64,000 bases of DNA from a virus. The notes beneath the pieces were generated by a model, which saw only the letters and a list, made by a program, of their open reading frames with translations, did not search any database and was not told where the DNA came from. The DNA lies in the IMG/VR virus record IMGVR_UViG_3300041409_000599, positions 16,461 through 80,460 of that record; one strand, given 5' to 3'. Position 1 is the stretch's first letter; each line of letters starts with the position of its first letter. A program made the position numbers and the translations under genes. This document shows, piece by piece, positions 48,684-55,106 of the stretch.

Positions 48684-48715
48684 CTGATTGCCAAGTGCTA
48701 ACTGCTAATTGCTTC
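48684..48715 (-). repeat. AGCAATTAG-type repeats before the tailspike gene
   Basis: On the minus strand GAAGCAATTAGCAGTTAGCA and a weaker third unit sit between the stop of the 59-residue gene and the tailspike ATG. The tract resembles that after the capsid gene. Confidence 0.4.
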
Positions 48716-48895
48716 CTATGGCGCGGTGTTGAAATTCGTGACCACGTAGCGAATCTGCTCTCGCGGGATGAGTCCCACGCTGTTGCCCTGGCCGTCAAGG
48801 ATCTCCAGCCAAAATTGCGCATCGCTAAGCGTTAATACTGCCGCAGCGAAGTCCTTGTTGCTGCCATCGATAAAGACCACCGTGACTGAGTTCAC
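48716..48895 (-). CDS. Small protein of 59 residues upstream of the tailspike
   Basis: The frame starts at a GTG that overlaps the TGA of the upstream gene (GTGA) and ends at TAG. It reads MNSVTVVFIDGSNKDFAAAV and on to FNTAP. It is a compact beta-alpha unit with no known motif. The coupling to the upstream gene supports a real gene, possibly a tail-fibre chaperone or baseplate-type small protein; that role is inferred. Confidence 0.6.
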   Translation of the reverse strand: MNSVTVVFIDGSNKDFAAAVLTLSDAQFWLEILDGQGNSVGLIPREQIRYVVTNFNTAP

Positions 48896-49182
48896 GCCGA
48901 CGCCGTCGCAGCCTCAAGCTGTTGAAGTTGCTCTGCCATGTGATACGCCGGGTCCCACACAAACTTAAATACCGGACAGCCGTTCTTCATCAGTTCCGCT
49001 ATGCGGTACTTGTGGCCGGGGTTCTTCTGGTCGAAGTCTTCGACAAACGTTTCCAGAATGTTGTCGACGCCAGCGGGACTGAAGCGCATGCCGCGATCCG
49101 GCACCACGCGCCGGCGCGCAATCACACGCCTGTTATCGCGGTCCATCACTTCGATTTCCACGCGCTTGGCTAGTTTCTTCAT
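48892..49182 (-). CDS. Small phage protein, unknown
   Basis: This 96-residue protein starts MKKLAKRVEIEVMDRDNRRV. It is basic in the first half and has a helix at the end (YHMAEQLQQLEAATASA). No known domain. It is the last phage gene left of the transposon; a terminator-like hairpin stands directly upstream, so its transcript must start close by or read through. Confidence 0.55.
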   Translation of the reverse strand: MKKLAKRVEIEVMDRDNRRVIARRRVVPDRGMRFSPAGVDNILETFVEDFDQKNPGHKYRIAELMKNGCPVFKFVWDPAYHMAEQLQQLEAATASA

Positions 49183-49218
49183 AGGCAAAACAAAAAGCCC
49201 GGCTCATGCTCCGGGCTT
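49183..49218 (-). terminator. Rho-independent terminator facing left
   Basis: The 8-bp stem AAGCCCGG/CCGGGCTT (49195-49202 with 49211-49218) is followed on the minus strand by TTTTGTTTTG. It lies just upstream of the 48,892 gene and would stop leftward transcripts coming from the transposon or the right-end genes. Confidence 0.75.
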
Positions 49219-49239
49219 CCTGGCTCCAGCACTCCTACA

Positions 49240-49247
49240 GACCTCAC
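49240..49247. repeat. Target-site duplication, left copy
   Basis: GACCTCAC directly before the left inverted repeat; the same eight bases follow the right repeat at 51,773-51,780. Eight bases is the usual IS1595 value. Confidence 0.9.
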
Positions 49248-49273
49248 GGCAATAATTAACTTGACTAACCAAA
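49248..49273 (+). repeat. Left terminal inverted repeat of the IS1595-family element
   Basis: 26 bases beginning GGCAATAATTAAC, matched without mismatch by the reverse complement of 51,747-51,772. It includes TTGACT (49261-49266), which with TATTCT (49284-49289) forms a likely inward promoter for the transposase. Confidence 0.9.
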
Positions 49274-49295
49274 CTATTTGGGCTATTCTGCTTAC

Positions 49296-50300
49296 ATGAA
49301 ACGCAAGTTACAGCAACCAAAGACCTTGCAGGACGCTATCAAATACTTCAGCGATGAAAGAATCTGCATTGATGCCGTCGCTAATATGCGCTGGCCTGAT
49401 GGTAAACCAGCCTGTCCAGCTTGCGGACATACTGAGCACTACTGGCTTGACACTCAGAAGCGCTGGAAGTGCCGTGAGTGCTCAAAGCAGTTCTCGGTTA
49501 AGGTTGGCACCATCTTTGAGGATTCGCCGCTCTCTCTAACCAAGTGGCTCCCTGCACTCTGGATGCTAGTTAACTGCAAAAATGGAATCAGCAGCTACGA
49601 ACTCGGTAAAGACCTTGGGGTGTCTCAGAAGTCCTCTTGGTTCATGTTGCACCGCCTGAGACTAGCCCTGAAAAACGGCTTCACTTCTAAACTCGGAAGC
49701 GAAGGTGGCCCTGTTGAAGCTGATGAAACTTTTGTCGGCCCTGATCCGCGCCGTATGCACAAATCCCGCAGAGCAAGAATTCTCGCCATCGCTGGCAATG
49801 ACCGCAGCAAGAATAACCGCGCTCCCGGAAAAACTATCGTCATGGGAATGCTTGACCGCAACATGCGTCAGGTTCGAGCTATGGTCATCCCCGATGTGAA
49901 GCGCGTCACTCTGCAAGAGAAGATTCTCGACAACGTGCAAGGTGGCGCACACATGATTACCGACGATTTTCCGAGCTACAAATATGCGCTTGCTGAGAAC
50001 TTCACCCATGACGTTATCGATCACGTTAAGGGCTACGTCGATGGGCAAGTGCATACCAACGGAATTGAAAATTTCTGGTCGCTCCTGAAACGTGGACTAC
50101 GTGGAACCTATGTTGCGGTTGAGCCGTTTCACCTTGACCGCTACGTCGATGAGCAAGTATTCCGCTTCAACAATCGCGCAACCAAAGACCGCAACATGAC
50201 AGATGCCGACCGCTTTCAACAGGCACTATCTCAGGTTGCCGGGAAGCGTCTCACGTTCGCTGAATTAACCGGCAAGACCGGCGATGCGACGTGTTTCTAA
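49296..50300 (+). CDS. IS1595-family transposase
   Basis: This 334-residue protein has an N-terminal zinc ribbon (Cys at 40, 43, 59 and 62), then a helix-turn-helix region (ISSYELGKDLGVSQKSSW), then the DDE domain: VEADETFVG with Asp143, MITDDFPSY with Asp222 or Asp223, and HTNGIENFWS with the N/E near 254-257. It cuts and joins the element ends. I use the ATG at 49,296; an upstream in-frame TTG lacks family match. There is no ribosome site, and the promoter position suggests a leaderless message. Confidence 0.92.
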   Translation: MKRKLQQPKTLQDAIKYFSDERICIDAVANMRWPDGKPACPACGHTEHYWLDTQKRWKCRECSKQFSVKVGTIFEDSPLSLTKWLPALWMLVNCKNGISSYELGKDLGVSQKSSWFMLHRLRLALKNGFTSKLGSEGGPVEADETFVGPDPRRMHKSRRARILAIAGNDRSKNNRAPGKTIVMGMLDRNMRQVRAMVIPDVKRVTLQEKILDNVQGGAHMITDDFPSYKYALAENFTHDVIDHVKGYVDGQVHTNGIENFWSLLKRGLRGTYVAVEPFHLDRYVDEQVFRFNNRATKDRNMTDADRFQQALSQVAGKRLTFAELTGKTGDATCF

Positions 50301-50470
50301 TCCTTATCGTTTGAAGCGCGGGAAGCGCCCGAAGTCTTAGGGCGCTTTTTCTTTTCTGCTTTTTCTGCGTCCAGCTTGGCCTTGATCTCGGAATGCGGAA
50401 CCTGGACAACGTGCCGCAGAGCATTCTCAAAGTTCTGGTATTCAGCGGTCGTTTTTGGGTTGGACTTCAT
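50297..50470 (-). CDS. Small basic protein of the transposon (57 residues)
   Basis: The frame reads MKSNPKTTAEYQNFENALRH, then VPHSEIKAKLDAEKAEKKKR, ending ASNDKD. The ATG overlaps the stop of the upstream passenger (ATGA) and its TAG overlaps the antisense transposase TAA. I recall very similar short proteins next to IS1595 transposases in several bacteria, so it is probably a conserved accessory of these elements. The family link is from memory. Confidence 0.7.
   Translation of the reverse strand: MKSNPKTTAEYQNFENALRHVVQVPHSEIKAKLDAEKAEKKKRPKTSGASRASNDKD
50323..50350 (+). terminator. Rho-independent terminator of the transposase gene
   Basis: The stem AAGCGCCC/GGGCGCTT (50323-50330 with 50340-50347), loop of nine, followed by TTTTTCTTTTC on the plus strand. 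It lies 22 bases past the transposase stop and inside the antisense small passenger gene. Confidence 0.85.
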
Positions 50471-50814
50471 TTCTCCGGGTCCTCGCCTTCCAATTCTTTC
50501 ACTCGCTGCCTGAGTGCATCCCGCGTCTTAGTGACCCGCCTAATGTCCTCAGAAAGCTTCTTTACATTGTCGGCGCTGAGTCTTTGAAATAGCCCTTCGG
50601 CGAGAATCTTCCATCCACTACCGACGATTGGTGTGCCGGTAAAAAACTGAATCTTTGAAGGACTCAGTAGAGCCTCATGTAGTGTTTCGGCAAGTCCAGC
50701 AAGCTCGGCAGCGGTCGCTTCCAGCGCGGCGAGTTCCTTTTTCGTGTTAGTGTAGTCAGCTCGCGCCTTGCCTGCGATTGCGTGCATGTCTTGATCGGTC
50801 ATAGTAATCCACAT
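50467..50814 (-). CDS. Transposon passenger, helical protein
   Basis: This 115-residue protein is mostly helix with charged heptads (NTKKELAALEATAAELAGL, then SEDIRRVTKTRDALRQRV) and a short loop with FFTGTPIVGSG between them. The start is at TAATG with the DUF3800 stop; an ATG at 50,802 after GTGGAT is an alternative. It is ATGA-coupled to the 57-residue gene. It may form a complex with the DUF3800 protein; no function is known. Confidence 0.65.
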   Translation of the reverse strand: MWITMTDQDMHAIAGKARADYTNTKKELAALEATAAELAGLAETLHEALLSPSKIQFFTGTPIVGSGWKILAEGLFQRLSADNVKKLSEDIRRVTKTRDALRQRVKELEGEDPEK

Positions 50815-51623
50815 TATAGACCGCGAAGATCGCTTGGGCGGAATGGCGTGAAATGCTTCTTGAATTTCTCTTCGTCCCAGACCACGCTCCAGGCAGGAAT
50901 TACTTGGCGCATGATGTGAGCTAAGTAACTGGCTTTTTTGCCGTGCTTCACAATGTTCTCTCGATTCACGGCCCATGCAACGATGTCAGCGGCCTGAATG
51001 CCGGGGACATCCCTCATATCGACGGCGGCAACTTCTTTCACTCTCTGCCAGATGTTCCACTCGCCCGTTCTATCGGCGCGATCCTTTTCGGCATTCCACT
51101 TGTCCTCAAATGGCTGCTTAAAGTATTCGTTCCGATCAAAGAAGTAGCTGATCGTGTCAGCCATCGGGTCAACTACATCTGGATAACAACCCTTTACCTT
51201 TTTGGGATAGTCACCTAGCCACCACATCAAGACAGCTTCCGAGCAAAACTGATTGCACAACTCAATCGGCTCCGGTATTAGGTAGCTCTGTGCCTTCAGC
51301 TTGTGGTACGCCCTCATGTCAATGGCGCAATAGAACATCTTGAAACGCAATTTGTCCAAGCGTGACATATGGATAAGGCATTTGTTCGACAGGCCAAATG
51401 CGCTGTTATCATCCCACCCAAGTTTTCTGTCGAAGCCCTTTGTCTGGTGAGCTATTTCCCGCATGTGCACATACTTTGCCTTCGGCGTGTGGCCGTCTAA
51501 AATCTTGGCCCACTCCGTTTCAAAGTCCTGCCACGTCTGCTCTGTGGCCGCAACAGCAGCGAGAGTCAGGTAGTCGTTTTCCAGTTTGCCGCTACTGTCC
51601 AAATATGCACGAAGGGCGATCAA
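50814..51623 (-). CDS. DUF3800-family protein carried by the transposon
   Basis: The protein begins near LIALRAYLDSSGK, the DUF3800 N-terminal strand with an acidic residue, followed by LAAVAATEQTWQDFETEW and, late in the chain, GIQAADIVAWAVNR, where DUF3800 has its second acidic region. The fold is thought to be RNase H-like. I chose the TTG at 51,623 because AAGGGG lies six bases upstream; the longer frame from 51,746 begins next to the inverted repeat and before the likely transcription start. It may be a nuclease in transposition or in defence. Confidence 0.8.
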   Translation of the reverse strand: MIALRAYLDSSGKLENDYLTLAAVAATEQTWQDFETEWAKILDGHTPKAKYVHMREIAHQTKGFDRKLGWDDNSAFGLSNKCLIHMSRLDKLRFKMFYCAIDMRAYHKLKAQSYLIPEPIELCNQFCSEAVLMWWLGDYPKKVKGCYPDVVDPMADTISYFFDRNEYFKQPFEDKWNAEKDRADRTGEWNIWQRVKEVAAVDMRDVPGIQAADIVAWAVNRENIVKHGKKASYLAHIMRQVIPAWSVVWDEEKFKKHFTPFRPSDLRGL

Positions 51624-51728
51624 GATTTCCCCTTGACCAAGATTGACACGGCTGCTGCAACGGCCAATGATGGACTTAGCGGGTGCTCTCCCTGATGCGA
51701 TGTGTTGTCTGGGTTCCCGCTCAAGCGG

Positions 51729-51763
51729 GATTGTAAGGGCTGTCATTTTGGTTAGTCAAGTTA
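51729..51763 (-). promoter_or_regulatory. Inward promoter at the right inverted repeat for the passenger operon
   Basis: On the minus strand TTGACT inside the inverted repeat is followed after 18 bases by TACAAT. It faces into the element and would drive the three passenger genes. The left repeat supplies the same -35 to the transposase. Confidence 0.65.
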
Positions 51764-51772
51764 ATTATTGCC
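51747..51772 (-). repeat. Right terminal inverted repeat of the IS1595-family element
   Basis: 26 bases that are the exact reverse complement of 49,248-49,273. The first base inside differs between the two ends. Confidence 0.9.
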
Positions 51773-51780
51773 GACCTCAC
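51773..51780. repeat. Target-site duplication, right copy
   Basis: GACCTCAC directly after the right inverted repeat, identical to 49,240-49,247. Confidence 0.9.
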
Positions 51781-51830
51781 TTCCTGTAGGGATATTTTTC
51801 TGATCCGCGTTGATCCGCGGCAAGAAGTTT

Positions 51831-52040
51831 CTACAAACCCTTTTTCAGCGCCTGCAGCCGCTTCGCCCGCAATTCCTGTTGCTCCGGCGAATGCAGCGTT
51901 TCCTGCTCGCTGCGCTCAATCACCTTGGCCAGCAGTTCCGCCGGCATGGTCATCAACACCGTGAGCACGCGGCCAAAGCCAATACCGATCTCGCGTTTGT
52001 CCAGCTTCTTACCCACAATCGCCATACCCGGAGAGCTCAT
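51831..52040 (-). CDS. Small right-end phage protein
   Basis: This 69-residue protein begins MSSPGMAIVGKKLDKREIG and has a helical Met/Leu/Glu-rich body (LTVLMTMPAELLAKVIERSE). The ATG overlaps the stop of the zinc-ribbon gene (ATGA). It is the first gene right of the transposon. The function is unknown. Confidence 0.55.
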   Translation of the reverse strand: MSSPGMAIVGKKLDKREIGIGFGRVLTVLMTMPAELLAKVIERSEQETLHSPEQQELRAKRLQALKKGL

Positions 52041-52201
52041 CTCTGCGGCCCCATCTGCGGCGCCAGTGTGACCTCGCGTTGCGCAGGCCGCTGCCGTTCA
52101 GGTTTGTACCCTGGGCGCCGGCGCTCTTCTTCCCTGGCCGGACAGTAGCCGCGGTCGTGCACGTGGCCGCATTTCGGGCACGGCCGGAAGTTACGCGCCA
52201 C
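52037..52201 (-). CDS. Small zinc-ribbon protein (54 residues)
   Basis: The frame starts at a GTG within the end of the upstream gene and reads MARNFRPCPKCGHVHDRGYC followed by an Arg/Pro-rich tail. CPKC plus later His and Cys could hold one zinc. The stop overlaps the next ATG (ATGA). It is too short for usual gene calls, but the coupling and motif support it. It may bind nucleic acid. Confidence 0.6.
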   Translation of the reverse strand: MARNFRPCPKCGHVHDRGYCPAREEERRRPGYKPERQRPAQREVTLAPQMGPQR

Positions 52202-52583
52202 CTGTCCGCTCCATGGCCCGTTTCATCTCCGGTGGAACGTAATTCGTGATCGCCGCGCAAGCGTTCTCTACACCGCGGATGCAGCGTGTCTTGGTGCGCT
52301 TCGGGCTGGTGATGGTGACGCCGTTCCAGAGCTTCTTGTGATTCAATCCAATCGCCTGATCCGGCCCGATGCCGCCACCCGTAACGATGTCCCGAGGATC
52401 AGGCGTGAACTTCAGCCGGACGTCGCGGGCGTGATTCATAAAATCTGCCATGTTCATGTTGCGGAGCTCGCGCGCGTACTCTCTGGGCAGGCGCCAGCTT
52501 TCTTTGAATTGTTTATTGGGCAGGTAGACGCCAACTGTATCGCGTCCGCTGTATTGGGTTGGAGTAGAGACAGGTATGTTCAT
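52191..52583 (-). CDS. Right-end phage protein, unknown
   Basis: This 130-residue protein begins MNIPVSTPTQYSGRDTVGVY. It has a central basic helical section (FKESWRLPREYARELRNMN) and a C-terminus with three Cys-free strands. The start has no strong ribosome site. It leads a three-gene chain (with the zinc-ribbon gene and the 51,831 gene). The 148 bases to the right hold no gene that I accept. Confidence 0.55.
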   Translation of the reverse strand: MNIPVSTPTQYSGRDTVGVYLPNKQFKESWRLPREYARELRNMNMADFMNHARDVRLKFTPDPRDIVTGGGIGPDQAIGLNHKKLWNGVTITSPKRTKTRCIRGVENACAAITNYVPPEMKRAMERTGGA

Positions 52584-52731
52584 TGAGTGGGGCAGGTGCG
52601 CCGTTTGGCCCCGGCACTGTAGGCTTTCTTGCTGCGTACGAACCCGCCTCGCGACGGGTCACATACGTTACTTCCCAGAGAAGGAGAGATAGATTGTCAG
52701 CTTTGTGCTGCTGTGACTGTACGCAGATGAG

Positions 52732-52926
52732 TCACGGAGTTGCAAAATGTTGTTGGGCTTTGGTTGGCCTTCGGTTGCGCTTTCTGTCCCGCTGGACGAT
52801 CTGCTCCACGGCGTGGCCCAGGCCAAATTCGCCGGCCAGGTTGATGAGGTAAAGCTTGGTTTCGGCGTCAACTTTGCAGTTCAGGTTGACGCGCTCGCTT
52901 TCGCCTTTGCGATAGCGGTCAGCCAT
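52732..52926 (-). CDS. Possible ribbon-helix-helix type small protein
   Basis: This 64-residue protein reads MADRYRKGESERVNLNCKVD then AETKLYLINLAGEFGLGHAV. A basic start, a strand (RVNLNCKVD) and two helices is the plan of ribbon-helix-helix DNA-binding proteins. It overlaps the upstream gene stop by eight bases. It may regulate right-end genes. The fold call is tentative. Confidence 0.55.
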   Translation of the reverse strand: MADRYRKGESERVNLNCKVDAETKLYLINLAGEFGLGHAVEQIVQRDRKRNRRPTKAQQHFATP

Positions 52927-53149
52927 GCGACCCCAGCCCGGTAACTATTCCGCAGCGGCGCAAGAAGTCATCATCGATCGCATCCACCAGCGTTTGCATC
53001 TTGTCGACCTGTATCCACGGATGCCGCGTATTCCTGTCGATCAGGGCAATCGTGCCGGCGGCAAGTTGAGAATTAACGATGATCGGGATGCCGTGAATAT
53101 CAGTGCTTCTTCCCCGCGGCCAGCCCGGAATGATCTCGCGTGCCTTCAC
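52919..53149 (-). CDS. Small right-end phage protein
   Basis: This 76-residue protein starts with GTG directly after the stop of the upstream gene. It reads MKAREIIPGWPRGRSTDIHG, then a strand-rich middle and an acidic helix (VDAIDDDFLRRCG). No known domain is seen. It is in a tightly packed leftward run. Confidence 0.55.
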   Translation of the reverse strand: MKAREIIPGWPRGRSTDIHGIPIIVNSQLAAGTIALIDRNTRHPWIQVDKMQTLVDAIDDDFLRRCGIVTGLGSHG

Positions 53150-53329
53150 TCAGAATTCTTTCTTGGCCGTCAAAATGATGGTGGCTGGCTCGTCAGCTAC
53201 AGTCGTTGCTGTGTGTATGAAGCGATCACCCGTCGTTAAGCACACCTGCACATCCGTGTAGCCATCAGCGATAAGCTTCCGAGCTTCGCCAGTTGCTGCA
53301 ACAAATCGTTTCAAGGTCTCGTTTTCCAT
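53150..53329 (-). CDS. Small right-end phage protein
   Basis: This 59-residue protein starts MENETLKRFVAATGEARKL after a strong GGGGAGGAAG site, which sets the start against the longer frame. It has one helix and then strands with GDRFIHTATTV. It overlaps the AAA+ fragment by 65 bases. No family is recognised. Confidence 0.6.
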   Translation of the reverse strand: MENETLKRFVAATGEARKLIADGYTDVQVCLTTGDRFIHTATTVADEPATIILTAKKEF

Positions 53330-53729
53330 TAACTTCCTCCCCTTTACCTTCATCGTCTTTGTGCTGAATCAGCCATTGCTGCGCTTCTGCCATGGTCCGC
53401 AGATCGTCACGGCCGGCAAAGTTATAAGCCAGCGCATCGGTCGCGCCGGGAAAGAACCGCTTGAACAGCCGCGCTTTCTGCTCTGCCGTCGCTTCCTTGA
53501 ATTCCAACTCAAAGTCCACGCGTCCCGGCCGCACCAGCGCTGGATCCAGTAACTCAGGGTGGTTCGTCGTCATGAACACAATCGAGCCATCTTTCGCCAT
53601 GAAGCCATCCAGGGAATTGAGCAGGCCGGTCAGCGTCAGCCCTTTGTGTCCGTCTTTTTCGGGATGGCGTTTATGCGCAGCCAGCGCCGCGTCAGATGCG
53701 CCAGCAGTTGCGGCATCATACGCACCCAT
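53265..53729 (-). CDS. AAA+ ATPase C-terminal fragment (BCS1-like), no P-loop
   Basis: This 154-residue protein has LTLTGLLNSLDGF, FMTTNHPELLDPALVRPGRVD and a lid-like helix, the half of a BCS1-type AAA+ domain after Walker B: sensor 1 (TTN) and the arginine-finger region (RPGRVD). Walker A and B are absent. The start at 53,729 overlaps the upstream gene by 14 bases. It may be a remnant of a larger host or phage ATPase, or a small partner that completes another ATPase. A large deletion is a simple explanation. Confidence 0.65.
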   Translation of the reverse strand: MGAYDAATAGASDAALAAHKRHPEKDGHKGLTLTGLLNSLDGFMAKDGSIVFMTTNHPELLDPALVRPGRVDFELEFKEATAEQKARLFKRFFPGATDALAYNFAGRDDLRTMAEAQQWLIQHKDDEGKGEEVNGKRDLETICCSNWRSSEAYR

Positions 53730-54078
53730 CCGCTTGGTTTCTCGGATCAATGTCGCGCGGATCGGCTTCGAGCTTCCGCAGCTTTTCACAGGCTTCTGTA
53801 AAAGCTCTGTTGTAGCCGATGCGCCAGTCTTTAACCGCAGCCCATAGTGCTTCCAGGGCATCACACCGTTCAATCGACATCGTGGCGCAGTGCCAGCGAT
53901 CTTTGATTACTTGAGCTATTTCGGGTGGGACGCTGGCTTCGCCGGGCAGGTTAAGATCACCCAGACCGAGAAAATGAACCGATTCAGGCGGGATCTCGAT
54001 GTCGCCCATGCGATCAACGATTTGCTGCTGGGCTTTGCGGAAAGTTTCAGGCGTGAGTTTCGCGGTGGACGGGTCCAT
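53716..54078 (-). CDS. Right-end phage protein, unknown
   Basis: This 120-residue protein has a strong GGGAGGGAG ribosome site before ATG. It begins MDPSTAKLTPETFRKAQQQI and has a helix-rich body with Trp/Tyr near the end (WRIGYNRAFTEACEKLRKLE). It is not the missing half of the AAA+ domain. It is the first gene after the 54.2-kb promoter. The function is unknown. Confidence 0.6.
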   Translation of the reverse strand: MDPSTAKLTPETFRKAQQQIVDRMGDIEIPPESVHFLGLGDLNLPGEASVPPEIAQVIKDRWHCATMSIERCDALEALWAAVKDWRIGYNRAFTEACEKLRKLEADPRDIDPRNQADGCV

Positions 54079-54179
54079 GATCTCCCTCCCTGAGAGTCCT
54101 GGGTATGCACCTGCGCCGTCCGGTTACATCGTCGGGGAAACTACCCGATTTCTGCCTTGAGTTGTGGGGTTCTGTGCCG

Positions 54180-54210
54180 AATATACCAGCTACTCTGGAA
54201 GGGAAGTCAA
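54180..54210 (-). promoter_or_regulatory. Leftward promoter for the right-end small genes
   Basis: On the minus strand TTGACT (54210-54205) and TGGTATATT, an extended -10 (TATATT at 54185-54180), are 19 bases apart. The spacing is long but the TG extension can offset that. It would drive the genes from 54,078 leftwards. The 172-base gap around it holds no gene. Confidence 0.55.
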
Positions 54211-54250
54211 GAAATAAATAAGCAGGGAATCAATCTCTAAGGCCTGCGGC

Positions 54251-54682
54251 TCAGATTTTAAACTTTTCGTTGGGCCAGCTCGCCAGGCCAACCAGGTTGG
54301 AAGGGCTCTGCTCTTTCACCGCGGGATCGAAAGTTGGCTCTTTGAATTTTGGCTTCTTGATGCTCTGCCCGTTCGCGGTAATTGACTGGTTAATGCTCTT
54401 TTCTTTATCGACACCCAGTTTGGCTTCGCCTTCGATCACAGCCCGGATGATCACAGATCGCGGCTGCGGGCTGCCTTGCATCTTCAGGAATTCCTCTATC
54501 GCCTGCCAGGGTTTAAGGTTCCTGAATCTCCCCTTAAGCCCCATCGACGACTCGCCCGCCTTCACCGCCAGCAGCCCCTGCTCCGTCGCCCGCCAAATAG
54601 CCAACTCCTGCTCCAGCCGTTCAATCTGCTGGCGCACGAATGCCAAATCCGGCGGTGACTTTGCTTCTGCCATTGCACTCAT
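54251..54682 (-). CDS. Coiled-coil plus winged-helix-like protein
   Basis: This 143-residue protein has an N-terminal coiled coil (FVRQQIERLEQELAIWRATE) and then KPWQAIEEFLKMQGSPQ, an HTH-like region ending GQSIKKPKF, the pattern of small winged-helix repressor or replication-control domains. The DNA-binding role is inferred. It is ATGA-coupled to the upstream 54,679 gene. It may be a regulator at the right phage end. Confidence 0.6.
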   Translation of the reverse strand: MSAMAEAKSPPDLAFVRQQIERLEQELAIWRATEQGLLAVKAGESSMGLKGRFRNLKPWQAIEEFLKMQGSPQPRSVIIRAVIEGEAKLGVDKEKSINQSITANGQSIKKPKFKEPTFDPAVKEQSPSNLVGLASWPNEKFKI

Positions 54683-55062
54683 AGAACCGCGTCCACCGCC
54701 TCCAGAAGCTCCGGCACGCGCAGGATATAGATGTTCTCAATGCGGGCCCGGCAGTCAACAAACGCCTCGATGATCGTGGTGGCGGCGGTTGACAGCGCTG
54801 ATTCTTCTAATGCGTTGGAACGCAAAAGATTATCACAGTCGGCGCGAAGCGTAAACGCCGCTTCATGCAGGGCAATGATGTGCGCGTCAGCCTCATCCAG
54901 ATTGTCCCGGTCAATGAACTCTATTTCCGATTCGGCAAAGGGAAGAAAAGCCTTGTCGCACTTCTCCCGGATGGCCCGAACCTCTGCCTGAGGGTCCCCG
55001 TTTACCTTGATGGTTTCCAGTCTTTGAATAAGAACAACCAGCGAATTGTCTCGATCTTGCAT
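54679..55062 (-). CDS. Helical phage protein, unknown
   Basis: This 127-residue all-helical protein begins MQDRDNSLVVLIQRLETIK. It is acidic with regular Leu/Ala spacing and two conserved-looking Cys. There is no motif for an enzyme or DNA binding. It precedes the coiled-coil gene and overlaps it by four bases. Confidence 0.55.
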   Translation of the reverse strand: MQDRDNSLVVLIQRLETIKVNGDPQAEVRAIREKCDKAFLPFAESEIEFIDRDNLDEADAHIIALHEAAFTLRADCDNLLRSNALEESALSTAATTIIEAFVDCRARIENIYILRVPELLEAVDAVL

Positions 55063-55106
55063 TTGCTTTCATCCTGTGGCGCGCGAATTAGCTCTTCACC
55101 CTTTTT

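Larger units (their letters stand above)
49248..51772 (+). mobile_element. IS1595-family transposon with passenger operon, 2,525 bp
   Basis: The element has perfect 26-bp inverted repeats, an 8-bp target duplication, a plus-strand transposase and three minus-strand passenger genes (DUF3800-type, a coiled-coil protein and a 57-residue basic protein). Simple IS1595 elements hold only the transposase, so this is a compound form with cargo. It sits between two small phage genes and split an imperfect hairpin. Its intact ends suggest a recent insertion. Confidence 0.9.

Noticed and set aside
52009-52260. Minus-strand frame of 83 codons overlapping two right-end genes
   Set aside because: The zinc-ribbon gene in another frame has better coupling and a motif; this one is Arg/Gly-rich shadow.
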